Shown here in pieces: positions 45,001-58,800 of a stretch of 64,000 nucleotides of DNA (position 1 is the stretch's first letter; each line of letters begins with the position of its first letter). This DNA is from Pomphorhynchus laevis (lineage: Eukaryota > Acanthocephala > Palaeacanthocephala > Echinorhynchida > Pomphorhynchidae). The translations under genes and the position numbers were made by a program. The DNA lies in the NCBI GenBank assembly GCA_012934845.2, contig WNNJ02002018.1:34775-98774 (forward strand). Reading direction: 5' to 3'. The notes under the pieces were generated by a model. The model did not search any database and was not told the DNA's origin. It saw nothing but the letters and a program-made list of their open reading frames with translations.

Positions 45001-47866
45001 GTGTTAAAAAAGAGCAAAAAAATTGTAAAAAATAGTATAAAAAAAATAATAAAAATTGTATTAAAAAGTGGAAATAATAGTGTAAAAATAGTTTAAACAA
45101 CAGTGTAAAAAAGAGTAAAAAAGGTATAAAAAGTGACGAAAATAATGTTAAAATGAGTGTAAAATACAGTGTAAAAATATGTTGAAAAAGGTGTAAATAA
45201 AAGTGTATATAATGGTGTAAAAATTGATGTAAACAAAAGTGCAAATAAAAGTGTATAAATGCGTTTAGAAAATAGTGTAAAAAAGAGTGTAAGTAAAAAT
45301 GTAAAAAAAGTGAAAAAAAATGGTGTAAAAAATAGGACTAATAAAAGTGTAAAAAAGAACAAATAAAAGTGTAAAAAATAGTAAAAAATGTATTAAAAAA
45401 TTGAAAATAATAGTATAATAATGGTTCAAAGAACAGTGTAATAAAGAGGGCAAAAAAAAGGTATAAAAAGTGAAAATAATAGTTTTAAATAAGTGTTTAA
45501 AGAAGTGTAAAAAATGTGTAAAAATATTTTGAAAAAAGTGTAAATATAAGTGTAAATAATGGTGAAAAAATGATGTAAATAAAAGTGCAAATAAAAGTGT
45601 ATAAATGCATGTAGAATATAGTGTAAAGAGTGTAAATAAAAGTGTAAATAAAAGTGAAAATATTGGTGTAAAAAATAGCACTAATAAAAGGGTTAAAAAA
45701 GTGTAAATAAAAGTGTAAATAATGGTGTAAAAAATGATGTAAATAAAAGTGCAAATAAAAGTGTATAAATGCATGTAAAAAATAGTGGTACTATTTTCTA
45801 TAAACAAAAGTTCTTTTGTAACTATTGTAATAAAAGTGTAATTAAAAGTGTTAATTTTAGTGAAAATCATGGCGTAAATAATAGCATAAAAAAGTGTTAA
45901 AACAGTGCAAAAAAAGGTGTAAAAAAAGTAAAAAAAAGGTTTTTTAATGTGTAAACAAAGTTAAAATAAAAGTGTAAAATATTGTGTAAAACACATTGTA
46001 AAAATAGTGTAAAATAAAAAAATAATAGCGAATATATAAGTATAAAAAAGTGTAAAAAAAGTGTTAGTAAAAGAGTAAAAAAAGCGTACATAATGTTGTA
46101 AATCATGGTGTAAATAATAGTTTTAACAAATTAGTATAAATGCGTAAAAATGGAAGTGTAATAAAGAGTGTAAAAAAGAGTGTAAATAAATGTGTAAAAA
46201 AGTGCAATTTAAAGTGCTAAAAAGTGTAAAGAAAAGTGTAAAAGGAGTGTGAACTAGAGTGTAAGAAATAGTGTAAAAAATAGTTTCAAAAATCGTTTTA
46301 CGAAAGAGAAAATAATATTGTAAATTTTAGCGTTTATTAAAGTGTTAAAAAAGAGCAAAAAATTGTAAAAAATAGTATAAAAAAATAATAAAAAATGTAT
46401 TTAAAAAGTGGAAATAATAGTGTAAAAATAGTTTAAATAACAGTGTAAAAAAGATTAAAAAAGGTATAAAAAGTGACGAAAATAATGTTAAAATGAGTGT
46501 AAAATACAGTGTAAAAATATGTTGAAAAAGGTGTAAATAAAAGTGTATAACATGGTGTAAAAATTGATGTAAACAAAAGTGCAAATAAAAGTGTATAAAT
46601 GCGTTTAGAAAATAGTGTAAAAAAGAGTGTAAATAAAAGTGAAAATATTGGTGTAAAAAATAGCACTAATAAAAGGGTTAAAAAAGAGCAAATATAAGTG
46701 TAAAAAATAGTATAAAAAAATTGTGAAAAATGTATTAAAAAATTGAAGGTAAGAGTGTAATAATAGTTAAAAAACAGTGTAAAAAAAGGTATAAAAAGCA
46801 AAAAAAATAGTGTTTTAAGAAGTGTTTAAAGAAGTGTAAAAAATGTGTAAAAATATCTTTAAAAAAGTGTAAATAAAAGTGAAAATAATGGTGTAAAAAT
46901 TGATGTAAACAAAAGTGCAAATAAAAGTGTAAAAATGCGTTTAGATAATAGTGTAAAAAAGAGTGTAAATAAAAGTGTAAAAAATGTAAAAAATGGTGTA
47001 AAAAATAACACTAATAAAAGTGTTAAAAAGAGCAAATAAAAGTGTAAAAAATAGTATTAAAAAATTGTGAAAAATGTATTAAAAAATTGAAAATAATAGT
47101 GTAATAATAGTTAAAAAAACAGTGTAAAAAAAAGGTATAAAAAGCAAAAAAAATAGTGTTTTTTTTAAGTGTTTAAAGAAGTGTAAAAATGTGTAAAAAT
47201 ATCTTAAAAAAGTGTAAATAATGGTGTAAAAATTGATGTAAACAAAAGTGCAAATAAAAGTGTAAAAATGCGTTTAGAAAATAGTGTAAAAAAGAGTGTA
47301 AGTAAAAGTGTAAATAAAGTGAAAAAAAAATGGTGTAAAAAATAGCACTAATAAAAGTGTAAAAAAGAACAAAAAAAGTGTAAAAAAGAACAAATAAAAG
47401 TGTAAAAAATTGTATAAAAATAGTAAAAAATGTATTAAAAAGTTGGAAATAATAGTGTAATAATGGTAAAAAGGTGTAAAAAAAGGGCAAAAATAAGTTA
47501 TATAAATTAAAAATAATAGTGTTAATGAGTGTTTAAAGAAGTGTAAAAAATGTGTAAAAATATCTTGAAAAAAGTGTAAATAAAAGTGTAAATAATGGTG
47601 AAAAAAATGATGTAAATAAAAGTGCAAATAAAAGTGTATAAATGCATATAGAAAATAGTGCAAATAAAAGTGTAATTAAAAGTGTAAATTATGGTGAAAA
47701 TAATGGCATAAATAAAAGCATAAAAAAGTGTTAAAACAGAGCGAATAAAAGTGTAAAAAATAGTATAAAATAAGGTGTATAAATGTGTAAACAAAGTGGA
47801 AATAAAAGTGTAAATATTGTGGTAAAAACATTGTAAAATATAGGGTAAAAAGGTGAAATAATAGTG
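39094..47866 (+). repeat. Expanded higher-order repeat unit 8 (M-S-L-L-short-L-X, 8.77 kb)
   Basis: The unit is 8773 bp long; landmarks at 39352, 40489, 41498, 42839, 44180, 44959, 46300 and 48125 give M 1137, S 1009, L 1341, L 1341, a 779 bp short monomer, L 1341 and X 1825. Local tandem gain of L monomers explains the extra length. The short monomer (about 65 units of 12 bp) is followed by the rare TGATTATAAAAG module at 44,682. Confidence 0.85.
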
Positions 47867-50800
47867 TCAAAAAAGTATAAATAAAAGTTGAAAAAATGTT
47901 AGTAAAAGAGTAAATGAAAGTGCAAATAATGTTGTTAATAATGGTGTGAATAATAGTTTTAACAAATTAGTATAAATGCGTAAAAATGGAAGTGTAATTA
48001 AGAGTGTAAAAAAGAGTGTAAATAAATGTGTAAAAAAGTGCAATTTAAAGTGCTAAAAAGTGTAAAGAAAAGTGTAAAAAGGAGTGTGAACTAGAGTGTA
48101 AGAAATAGTTTAAAAAATCGTTTTACGAAAGAGATAAATAATATTGTAAATTTAAGCGTTTATTAAAGTGTTAAAAAAGAGCAAAAAAGTGTAAAAAATA
48201 GTATAAAAAAAAGTAAAAAATGTATTAAAAAAGTAAAAATAATAGTGTAAAAATAGTTTAAAAGACAGTGTAAAAAAGAGTAAAAAAAGGTATTAAAAGT
48301 GACGAAAATAATGTTAAAATGAGTGTACAATACAGTGTAAAAATATGTTAAAAAAAGTGTAAATAAAAGTGTAAATAATGGTGTAAAAATTGGTGTAAAC
48401 GAAAGCGCAAAAAAAGTGTAAAAATGCATTAAGAAAATAGTGTAAACAAGAGGGAAAATAAAAGTGTAAATAAAAGTAAAAATAATGGTGTAAAAATAGC
48501 ACTAATAAAAGTGTTAAAAAAGAGCAAATAAAAGTGTAAAAAATAGTATAAAAATAGTAACAAATGTATTAAAAAATTAAAAATAATAGTGTAACAATGG
48601 TTAAAAAAAAGTGTAAAAAAGGGCAAAAATAAGGTATAAAAAGTGAAAATAATAGTGTTTAAAAATGTGTAAAAAATATATAAAAACATCTTAAAAAAGT
48701 GAAAAAAAGTGTTAATAATGGTGTAAAAAATGATGTAAATAAAAGTGCAAATAAAAGTGTATAAATGCATGTATAAAAAAGTGTAAATAGGAGTGTAATA
48801 AAAAGGGTAAATTATAGTGAAAATAATGGCGTAAATAATAGCATAAAAAAGTGTTAAAACAGTGCAAATAAAAGTGTAAAAAAAGTAAAAAATAAGGTTA
48901 ATAAATGTGTAAACAAAGTGGAAATAAAAGTGTTTATATTGTGTAAATAACATTGTGAAAATAGGGTAAAATAGTGAAAATAATAGTGTATATATAAGTA
49001 AACAAAAGTGTAAAAAAAGTGTTAGTAAAAGATTAAATTAAAGTGTAAATAATGTTGTAAATAATGTTGTAAATAATAGTTTTAACAAAAAAGTATAAAG
49101 GCGTAAAAATGGAAGTGTAATTGAGTGTGTAAAAAAGAGTGTAAATAAATGTGTAAAAAAGTGCAATTTAAAGTGTTAAAAAAGTGTAAAGAAAAGTGTA
49201 AAAAGGAGTGTGAACTAGAGTGTAAGTAATAGTGTAAAAATAGTTTAAAAAAAGTGTAACGAAAGAGAAAATAATATTGTAAATTTAAGCGTTTATAAAA
49301 GTGTTAAAAAAGAGCAAAAAAAGTGTAAAAAATAGTATAAAAAATAGTAAAAAATGTATTAAAAAAGTTGAAATAGTAGTGTAATAATGGTTTAAAAAAC
49401 AGTGTAAAAAATTAAAAAAAGGTATTAAAAGTGACAAAACTGGTGTTAAAATGAGTGTAAAATACGGTGTAAAAATTGGTGTAAACAAAAGCGCAAAAAA
49501 AGTGTAAAAATGCATTAAGAAAATAGTGTAAACAAGAGTGTAAATAAAAGTGTAAATAAAAGTAAAAATAATGGTGTAAAAAATAGCACTAATAAAAGTG
49601 TTAAAAAAGAGCAAATAAAAGTGTAAAAAATAGTATAAAAATAGTAACAAATGTATTAAAAAATTGAAAATAATAGTGTAACAATAGTTAAAAAAAAGTG
49701 TAAAAAATAGGGCAAAAATAAGGTATAAAAAGTGAAAATAATAGTGTTTAAATATGTGTTTAAAGAAGTGTAAAAAATATATAAAAATATCTTAAAAAAG
49801 TGAAAAAAATTATTAAAAAATTATTGTTTTTTTAACTATTATTTTCAATAGTTAAAAAACAGTGTAAAAAAAGGTATAAAAAGCAAAAAAAATAGTGTTT
49901 TAAGAAGTGTTTAAAGAAGTGTAAAAAATGTGTAAAAATATCTTTAAAAAAGTGTAAATAAAAGTGAAAATAATGGTGTAAAAATTGATGTAAACAAAAG
50001 TGCAAATAAAAGTGTAAAAATGCGTTTAGATAATAGTGTAAAAAAGAGTGTAAAAAAAGTGTAAAAAATGTAAAAAAATGGTGTAAAAAATAACACTAAA
50101 AAAGTGTTAAAAAAGAGCAAATAAAAGTGTAAAAAATAGTATAAAAAAAGGTTTTTAAATGTGTAAACAAAGTTAAAATAAAAGTGTAAAATATTGTGTA
50201 AAACACATTGTAAAAAAAGTGTAAAATAAAAAAATAATAGCGAATATATAAGTATAAAAAAGTGTAAAAAAAGTGTTAGTAAAAGAGTAAAAAAAAGCGT
50301 ACATAATGTTGTAAATCATGGTGTAAATAATAGTTTTAACAAATTAGTATAAATGCGTAAAAATGGAAGTGTAATTAAGAGTGTAAAAAAGAGTGTAAAT
50401 AAATGTGTAAAAAAGTGCAATTTAAAGTGCTAAAAAGTGTAAAGAAAAGTGTAAAAAGGAGTGTGAACTAGAGTGTAAGAAATAGTGTAAAAAATAGTAA
50501 AAAGTTTAAAAAATTGTTTTACGCAGGAGAAAATAATATTGTAAATTTTAGCGTTAATTAAAGTGTTAAAAAAGAGCAAAAAAAGTGTAAAAAATAGTAT
50601 AAAAAAATAGTAAAAAATGTATTAAAAAAGTGGAAACAATAGTGTAGAAATAGTTTAAAAAACGGTGTAAAAAGTAAAAAAAGGTATAAAAAGTGACGAA
50701 AATAATGTTAAAATGAGTGTAAAATACAGTGTAAAAATATGTTGAAAAAGGTGTAAAAAAAGTGTATATAATGGTGTATAAATTGATGTAAACAAAAGTT

Positions 50801-53800
50801 CAAATAAAAGTGTATAAATGCGTTTAGAAAATAGTGTAAAAAAGAGTGTAAATAAAAGTGTAAATAAAAGTGAAAATAATGGTGTAAAAAATAGCACTAA
50901 TAAAAGTGTTAAAAACAAGCAAAAAAAGTGTAAAAATAGTATAAAAAAGGGTAAATAAATGTGTAAACAAAGTGGAAATAAAAGTGTAATTATAGTGTAA
51001 ATAACATTGTAAAAAAGGGTAAAAAAGTGATTATAAAAGTTACTATAGAAAAAAGTGTAAAAAAGTGTTAGTAAATGAGTAAATGAAAGTTATATAATGT
51101 TGAAAAAAATGGTGTAAATAATAGTTTTAACAAAAGAGTATAAATGCGTAAAAATAGAAGTGTAATAAAGAGTGAAAAAAGAGTGTAAATAAATGCGTAA
51201 AAAGTGCAATTTTAAGTGTTAAAAAGTGTCAAGAAAAGTGTAAAAAGGAGTGCGAACTAGAGTGTAAGTAATAGTGTAAAAAAAGTTTAAAAAATAGTGT
51301 AACGAAAGAGAAAATAATATTGTAAATTTTAGCGTTAATTAATGTGTTTTAAAAGAGCAAAAAAAGTGTAAAAAATATTATAAAAAATAGTAAAAAATGT
51401 ATTAAAAAAGTGGAAATAATAGTGTAAAAAAGAGTAAAAAAAGGTATAAAAAGTGACGAAAATAATGTTAAAATGAGTGTAAAATACAGTGTAAAAATAT
51501 GTTAAAAAAGTGTAAATAAAAGTGTAAATAATGGTGTAAAAATTGGTGTAAACAAAAGTGCAAAAAAAAGTGTAAAAATGCATTAAGAAAATAGTGTAAA
51601 TAAGAGTGTAAATAAAAGTGTAAATAAAAGTAAAAATAATGGTGTAAAAAATAGCACTAATAAAGGTGTTAAAAAAGAGCAAATAAAAGTGTAAAAAATA
51701 GTACAAAAATAGTAAAAAATGTATTTAAAAATTGAAAATAATAGTGTAATAATGGTTAAAAAAACAGTGTAAAAAAGAGGGCAAAAATAAGGTATAAAAA
51801 GTGAAAATAATAGTGTTAAAATAAGTGTTTAAAGAAGTGTAAAAAATGTGTAAAAATATTTTGAAAAAAGTGTAAATAAAAGTGTAAACAATGGTGAAAA
51901 AAATGATGTAAATAAAAGTGCAAATAAAAGTGTATTAATGCATGTATGAAAAAGTGTAAATAGGAGTGTAATAAAAAGTGTAAATTATAGTGAAAATAAT
52001 GGCGTAAATAATAGCACAAAAAAGTGTGAAAACAGTGCAAATAAAAATGTAAAAAAAGTATAAAATAAGATTAATAAATGTGTAAACAAAGTGGAAATAA
52101 AAGTGTTAATATTGTGTAAATAACATTGTGAAAATAGGGTAAAATAGTGAAAATAATAGTGTATATATAAGTAAACAAAAGTGTAAAAAAAGTGTTAGTA
52201 AAAGATTAAATTAAAGTGTAAATAATGTTGTAAATAATGTTGTAAATAATAGTTTTAACAAAAAAGTATAAAGGCGTAAAAATGGAAGTGTAATTAAGTG
52301 TGTAAAAAAGAGTGTAAATAAATGTGTAAAAAAGTGCAATTTAAAGTGCTAAAAAGTGTAAATAAAAGTGTAAAAAGGAGTGTGAACTAGAGTGTAAGTA
52401 ATAGTGTAAAAAAAGTTTAAAAAATAGTGTAACAAAAGAGAAAATAATATTGTAAATTTTAGCGTTAATAATTGTGTTTTAAAAGAGCAAAAAAAGTGTA
52501 AAAAATAGTAAAAAAAATAGTAAAAAATGTATTAAAAAAGTTGAAATAATAGTGTAATAATGGTTTAAAAAACAGTGTAAAAAAATTAAAAAAAGGTATT
52601 AAAAGTGACAAAAATGGTGTTAAAATGAGTGTAAAATACAGTGTAAAAATATGTTGAAAAAAGTGTAAATAAAAGTGTAAATAATGGTGTAAAAATTGAT
52701 GTAAACAGAAGTGCAAATAAAAATGTATAAATGCGTTTAGAAAATAGTGTAAAAAAAAAAATGGTATAAAAAGTGAAAATAATAGTGTTTAACTATGTGA
52801 TTAAAGAAGTGTAAAAAATGTGTAAAAAGATCTTGAAAAAAGTGTAAATAAAAGTGTAAATAATTGTGTAAAAAATGATGTAAATAAAAGTGCAAATAAA
52901 AGTGTATAAATGCATGAAAAAAATAGTGTAACTATTTTCTATAAAAAAAGTTCTTTTGTAACTATTGTAATAAAAGTGTAATTAAAAGTGTTAATTTTAG
53001 TGAAAATCATGGCGTAAATAATAGCATAAAAAAGTGTTAAAACAGTGCAAAAAAAGGTGTAAAAAATAGTAAAAAAAAGGTTTTTAAATGTGTAAACAAA
53101 GTTAAAATAAAAGTGTAAAATATTGTGTAAAACACATTGTAAAAAAAGTATAAAATAAAAAAAATAATAGCGAATATATAAGTATAAAAAAAGTGTAAAA
53201 AAAGTGTTAGTAAAAGAGTAAAAAAAGCGTATATAATGTTGTAAATCATGGTGTAAATAATAGTTTTAACAAATTAGTATAAATGCGAAAAATAGAAGTG
53301 TAATTAAGAGTGTAAAAAAGAGTGTAAATAAATGTGTAAAACAGTGCAATTTAAAGTGCTAAAAAGTGTAAAGAAAAGTGTAAAAAGAAATGTGAACTAG
53401 AGTGTAAGAAATAGTGTAAAAAATAGTTTAAAAAATCGTTTTACGAAAGAGAAAATAATATTGTAAATTTTACGTTTATTAAAGTGTTAAAAAAGAGCAA
53501 AAAAATTGTAAAAAATAGTATAAAAAAATAATAAAAATTGTATTAAAAAAGTGGAAACAATAGTGTAAAAATAGTTTAAATAATAGTGTAAAAAAAGTAA
53601 AAAAAGGTATAAAAAGTGACGAAAATAATTTTAAATTAGTGTAAAATACAGTGAAAAATATGTTAAAAAAGTTGTAAATAACAGTGTATATAATGGTGTA
53701 AAAATTGATGTAAACAAAAGTGCAAATAAAAGTGTAAAAATGCATTAAGAAAATAGTGTAAACAAGAGTGTAAATAAAAGTGTAAATAAAAGTAAAAATA

Positions 53801-54653
53801 ATGGTGTAAAAAATAGCACTAATAAAAGTGTTAAAAAAGAGCAAATAAAAGTGTAAAAAATAGTATAAAAATAGTAACAAATGTATTAAAAAATTGAAAA
53901 TAATAGTGTAACAATGGTTAAAAAAAAGTGTAAAAAAAGGGCAAAAATAAGGTATAAAAAGTGAAAATAATAGTGTTAAAATAAGTGTTTAAAGAAGTGT
54001 AAAAAATGTGTAAAAATATTTTGAAAAAAGTGTAAATAAAAGTGTAAACAATGGTGAAAAAAATGATGTAAATAAAAGTGCAAATAAAAGTGTATAAAGG
54101 CATGTAGAATATAGTGTAAAAAAAGTGTTAAAAAAGTAAAAAAAATGGTGTAAAAAAAACACTAATAAAAGTGTAAAAAGAGCAAATAAAAGTGTAAAAA
54201 TAGTATAAAAAAATTGTGAAAAATGTATTAAAAAATTGAAAATAATAGTGTAATAATGGTTAAAAAAACAGTGTAAGAAAGGTATAAAAAGCAAAAAAAA
54301 TAGTGTTTTAATAAGTTTTTAAAGAAGTGTAAAAAATGTGTAAAAATATCTTGAAAAAAGTGTAAATAAAAGTGAAAATAATGGTGTAAAAAATAATGTA
54401 AATAAAAGTGCAAATAAAAGTGTGTAAATGCATGTAGAAAATAGTGCAAATAAAAGTGTAATTAAAAGTGTAAATTATGGTGAAAATAATGGCGTAAATA
54501 AAAGCATAAAAAAGTGTTAAAACAGAGCGAATAAAAGTGTAAAAAATAGTAAAAAATAAGGTGTATAAATGTGTAAACAAAGTGGAAATAAAAGTGTAAA
54601 TATTGTGGTAAAAACATTGTAAAATATAGGGTAAAAAAGTTGAAATAATAGTG
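47867..54653 (+). repeat. Rearranged higher-order repeat unit 9 with fold-back
   Basis: The unit is 6787 bp long. Landmarks at 48125, 49259, 50521 (altered to ACGCAGG), 51302, 52432 (altered to AACAAAAG), 53443 and 54924 give spacings of 1134, 1262, 781, 1130, 1011 and 1481, so the usual order is broken. A short inverted piece sits at about 49,802-49,846. The rare TGATTATAAAAG module recurs at 51,028. A hairpin module with an altered stem is near 52930. Confidence 0.8.
49802..49859. repeat. Fold-back: the only inverted satellite piece
   Basis: TTTTTTAACTATT (49828-49840) and AATAGTTAAAAAA (49847-49859) form a perfect 13-bp stem around a 6-nt loop ATTTTC. Read on the other strand, the left part is TTGAAAATAATAGTTAAAAA, the same phrase found in normal satellite next to AACAGTGTAAAA. 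About 45 bp of satellite have therefore been inverted and joined head-on to a normal copy. It coincides with a switch in monomer type. Confidence 0.8.
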
Positions 54654-55817
54654 TCAAAAAAGTATAAATAAAAGTTGAAAAAATGTTAGTAAAAGAGTAA
54701 ATGAAAGTGTAAATAATGTTGTTAATAAAGGTGTGAATAATAGTTTTAACAAATTAGTATAAATGCGTAAAAATGGAAGTGTAATTATAAGTGTAAAAAA
54801 GAGTGTAAATAAATGTGTAAAAAAGTGCAATTTAAAGTGCTAAAAAGTGTAAAGAAAAGTGTAAAAAGGAGTGTGAACTAGAGTGTAAGAAATAGTGTAA
54901 AAAATAGTTTAAAAAATCGTTTTACGAAAGAGAAAATAATATTGTAAATTTAAGCGTTAATTAAAGTGTTTAAAAAGAGCAAAAAAAGTGTAAAAAATAG
55001 TATAAAAAAATAGTAAAAAATGTTTTAAAAAAGTGGAAACAATAGTGTAGAAATAGTTTCAAAAACGGTGTAAAAAAGTAAAAAAAGGTATAAAAAGTGA
55101 CGAAAATAATGTTAAAATGAGTGTAAAATACAGTGTAAAAATATGTTGAAAAAGGTGTAAAAAAAGTGTATATAATGGTGTATAAATTGATGTAAACAAA
55201 AGTTCAAATAAAAGTGTATAAATGCGTTTAGAAAATAGTGTAAAAAAGAGTGTAAGTAAAAGTGTAAAAAAAGTGAAAATAATGATGTAAAAAATAGGAA
55301 TAATAAAAGTGTAAAAAAGAACAAATAAAAGTGTAAAAAAGAAAAAATAAAAGTGTAAAAAATTGTATAAAAATAGTAATAATTGTATTAAAAAGTTGGA
55401 AATAATAGTGTAATAATGGTAAAAAATGTAAAAAAGGGCAAAAATAAGTTATATAAATTGAAAATAATAGTGTTAATGAGTGTTTAAAGAAGTGTAAAAA
55501 ATGTGTAAAAATATCTTGAAAAAAGTGTAAATAAAAGTGTAAATAATGGTGAAATAAATGATGTAAATAAAAGTGCAAATAAAAGTGTATAAATGCATAT
55601 AGAAAATAGTGCAAATAAAAGTGTAATTAAAAGTGTAAATTATGGTGAAAATAATGGCGTAAATAAAAGCATAAAAAAGTGTTAAAACAGAGCGAATAAA
55701 AGTGTAAAAAATAGTATAAAATAAGGTGTATAAATGTGTAAACAAAGTGGAAATAAAAGTGTAAATATTGTGGTAAAAACATTGTAAAATATAGGGTAAA
55801 AAGGTGAAATAATAGTG
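54654..55817 (+). repeat. Single 1.16-kb satellite monomer between two boundary words
   Basis: TCAAAAAAGT words at 54654 and 55818 are only 1164 bp apart, and ACGAAAG landmarks (54924, 56087) are 1163 bp apart. This is one monomer of near-M length where a whole higher-order unit would be expected. It marks the transition from the higher-order core to the simple right-hand array. Confidence 0.8.
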
Positions 55818-58800
55818 TCAAAAAAGTATAAATAAAAGTTGAAAAAATGTTAGTAAAAGAGTAAATGAAAGTGCAAATAATGTTGTTAATAATGGTGTGA
55901 ATAATAGTTTTAACAAATTAGTATAAATGCGTAAAAATGGAAGTGTAATTAAGAGTGTAAAAAAGAGTGTAAATAAATGTGTAAAAAAGTGCAATTTTAA
56001 GTGTTAAAAAGTGTCAAGAAAAGTGTAAAAAGGAGTGCGAACTAGAATGTAAGTAATAGTGTAAAAAAAGTTTAAAAAATAGTGTAACGAAAGAGAAAAT
56101 AATATTGTAAATTTTAGCGTTAATTAAAGTGTTTAAAAAGAGCAAAAAAAGTGTAAAAAATAGTATAAAAAAATAGTAAAAAATGTATTAAAAAAGTGGA
56201 AATAATAGTGTAAAAAAGAGTAAAAAAAGGTATAAAAAGTGACGAAAATAATGTTAAAATGAGTGTAAAATACAGTGTAAAAATATGTTAAAAAAGTGTA
56301 AATAAAAGTGTAAATAATGGTGTAAAAATTGGTGTAAACAAAAGTGCAAAAAAAAGTGTAAAAATGCATTAAGAAAATAGTGTAAATAAGAGTGTAAATA
56401 AAAGTGTAAATAAAAGTAAAAATAATGGTGTAAAAAATAGCACTAATAAAGGTGTTAAAAAAGAGCAAATAAAAGTGTAAAAAATAGTACAAAAATAGTA
56501 AAAAATGTATTTAAAAATTGAAAATAATAGTGTAATAATGGTTAAAAAAAACAGTGTAAAAAATAGGGCAAAAATAAGGTAAAAGTGAAAATAATAGTGT
56601 TTAAATATGTGTTTAAAGAAGTGTAAAAAATATATAAAAATATCTTAAAAAAAGTGTAAAATAAGTGTTAATAATGGTGTAAAAAATGATGTAAATAAAA
56701 GTGCAAATAAAAGTGTATAAATGCATGTATAAAAAAGTGTAAATAGGAGTGTAATAAAAAGTGTAAATTATAGTGAAAAAAATGGCGTAAATAATAGCAT
56801 AAAAGTGTTAAAACAGTGCGAATAAAAGTGTAAAAAATAGTATAAAATAAGGTTAATAAATGTGTAAACAAAGTGGAAATAAAAGTGTTAATATTGTGTA
56901 AATAAAATTGTATAAATAGGGTAAAATAGTGAAAATAATAGTGTATATATAAGTAAACAAAAGTGTAAAAAAAGTGTTAGTAAAAGATTAAATTAAAGTG
57001 TAAATAATGTTGTAAATAATGGTGTAAATAATTGTTTTAACAAATAAGTAGAAAGGCGTAAAAATGGAAGTGTAATAAGGAGTGTAAAAAAAATGTAAAT
57101 AAGTGTGAAAAAAGGGCAATTTAAAGTGTTAAAAAAGTGTAAAGAAAAGTGTAAAAAGGAGTGTAAACTTAAGTGTAAGTAATAATGTAAAAAAAGTTAA
57201 AAAAAAGTGTAACGGAAGAGAAAATTATATTGTAAATTTAAGCGTTAATCAAAGTGTTAAAAAAGAGCAAAAAAAGTGTAAAACATAGTATAAAAAAATA
57301 GTAAAAAATGTATTTAATAAGTGGAAATAAAAGTATAAAAATAGTTTAAAAGACAGCGTAAAAAAGAGTAAAAAAATGTATAAAAAGTGACGAAAATGGT
57401 GTTAAAATGAGTGAAATACAGTGTAAAAATATGTTGAAAAAAGTGTAAATAAAAGTGTAAATAATGTTGTAAAAATTGGTGTAAACAACAGTGCAAAAAA
57501 AGTGTAAAATGCATTAAGAAAATAGTGTAAAAAAGAGTGTAAATAAAAGTGTAAATAAAAGTAAAAATAATGGTGAAAAAATAGCACTAATAAAAGTGTA
57601 AAAAAGAGCAAATAAAAGTGTAAAAAATAGTAAAAAAATAGTAAAAAATGTATTAAAAAATTGAAAATAATAGTGTAATAATGGTTTAAAAAAAAACAGT
57701 GTAAAAAATAGGGCAAAAATAGGTATAAAAAGTGAAAATAATAGTGTTTAAATATGTGTTTAAAGAAGTGTAAAAAATATATAAAAATATCTTAAAAAAA
57801 AGTGTAAAAAAAGTGTTAATAATGGTGTAAAAAATGATGTAAATAAAAGTGCAAATAAAAGTGTATAAATGCATGTAAAAAGTGTAAATAGGAGTGTAAT
57901 AAAAAGTGTAAATTATAGTGAAAATAATGGCGTAAATAATAGCATAAAAAAGTGTTAAAACAGTGCGAATAAAAGTGTAAAAAATAGTATAAAATAAGGT
58001 TAATAAATGTGTAAACAAAGTGGAAATAAAGGTGTTAATATTGTGTAAATAACATTGTAAAAAAAGGGTTAAATAGTGAAAATAATAGTGTATATATAAG
58101 TATAAAAAATTGTAAAAAAAATGTTAGTAATTGATTAAATTAAAGTGTAAATAATGTTGTAAATAATGGTGTAAATAATTGTTTTAACAAATAAGTAGAA
58201 AGGCGTAAAAATGGAAGTGTAATAAAGAGTGTAAAAAAGAGTGTAAATAAGTGTGAAAAAAGGGCAATTTAAAGTGTTAAAAAAGTGTAAAGAAAAGTGT
58301 AAAAAGGAGTGTAAACTAAAGTGTAAGTAATAATGTAAAAAATAGTTTAAAAAAAAGTGTAACGGAAGAGAAAATTATATTGTAAATTTAAGCGTTAATC
58401 AAAGTGTTAAAAAAGAGCAAAAAAAGTGTAAAAAATAGTATAAAAATAGTAAAAAATGTATTAAATAAGTGGAAATAATAGTGTAAAAATAGTTTAAAAG
58501 ACAGTGTAAAAAAGAGTAAAAAAATGTATAAAAAGTGACGAAAATGGTGTTAAAATGAGTGTATAATACAGTGTAAAAATATGTTGAAAAAAGTGTAAAT
58601 AAAAGTGTAAATAATGGTGTAAAAATTGGTGTAAACAAAAGTGCAAAAAAAGTGTAAATATGCATTAAGAAAATAGTGTAAATAAGAGTGTAAATAAAGG
58701 TAAAAAAAAGGTGTAAAAAAAGCACTTATGTAAGTGGTAAAAAAAGAGAAATTAAAGTGTAAAAAATATTATAAAAATAGTAAAAAATGTATAAATAAAT

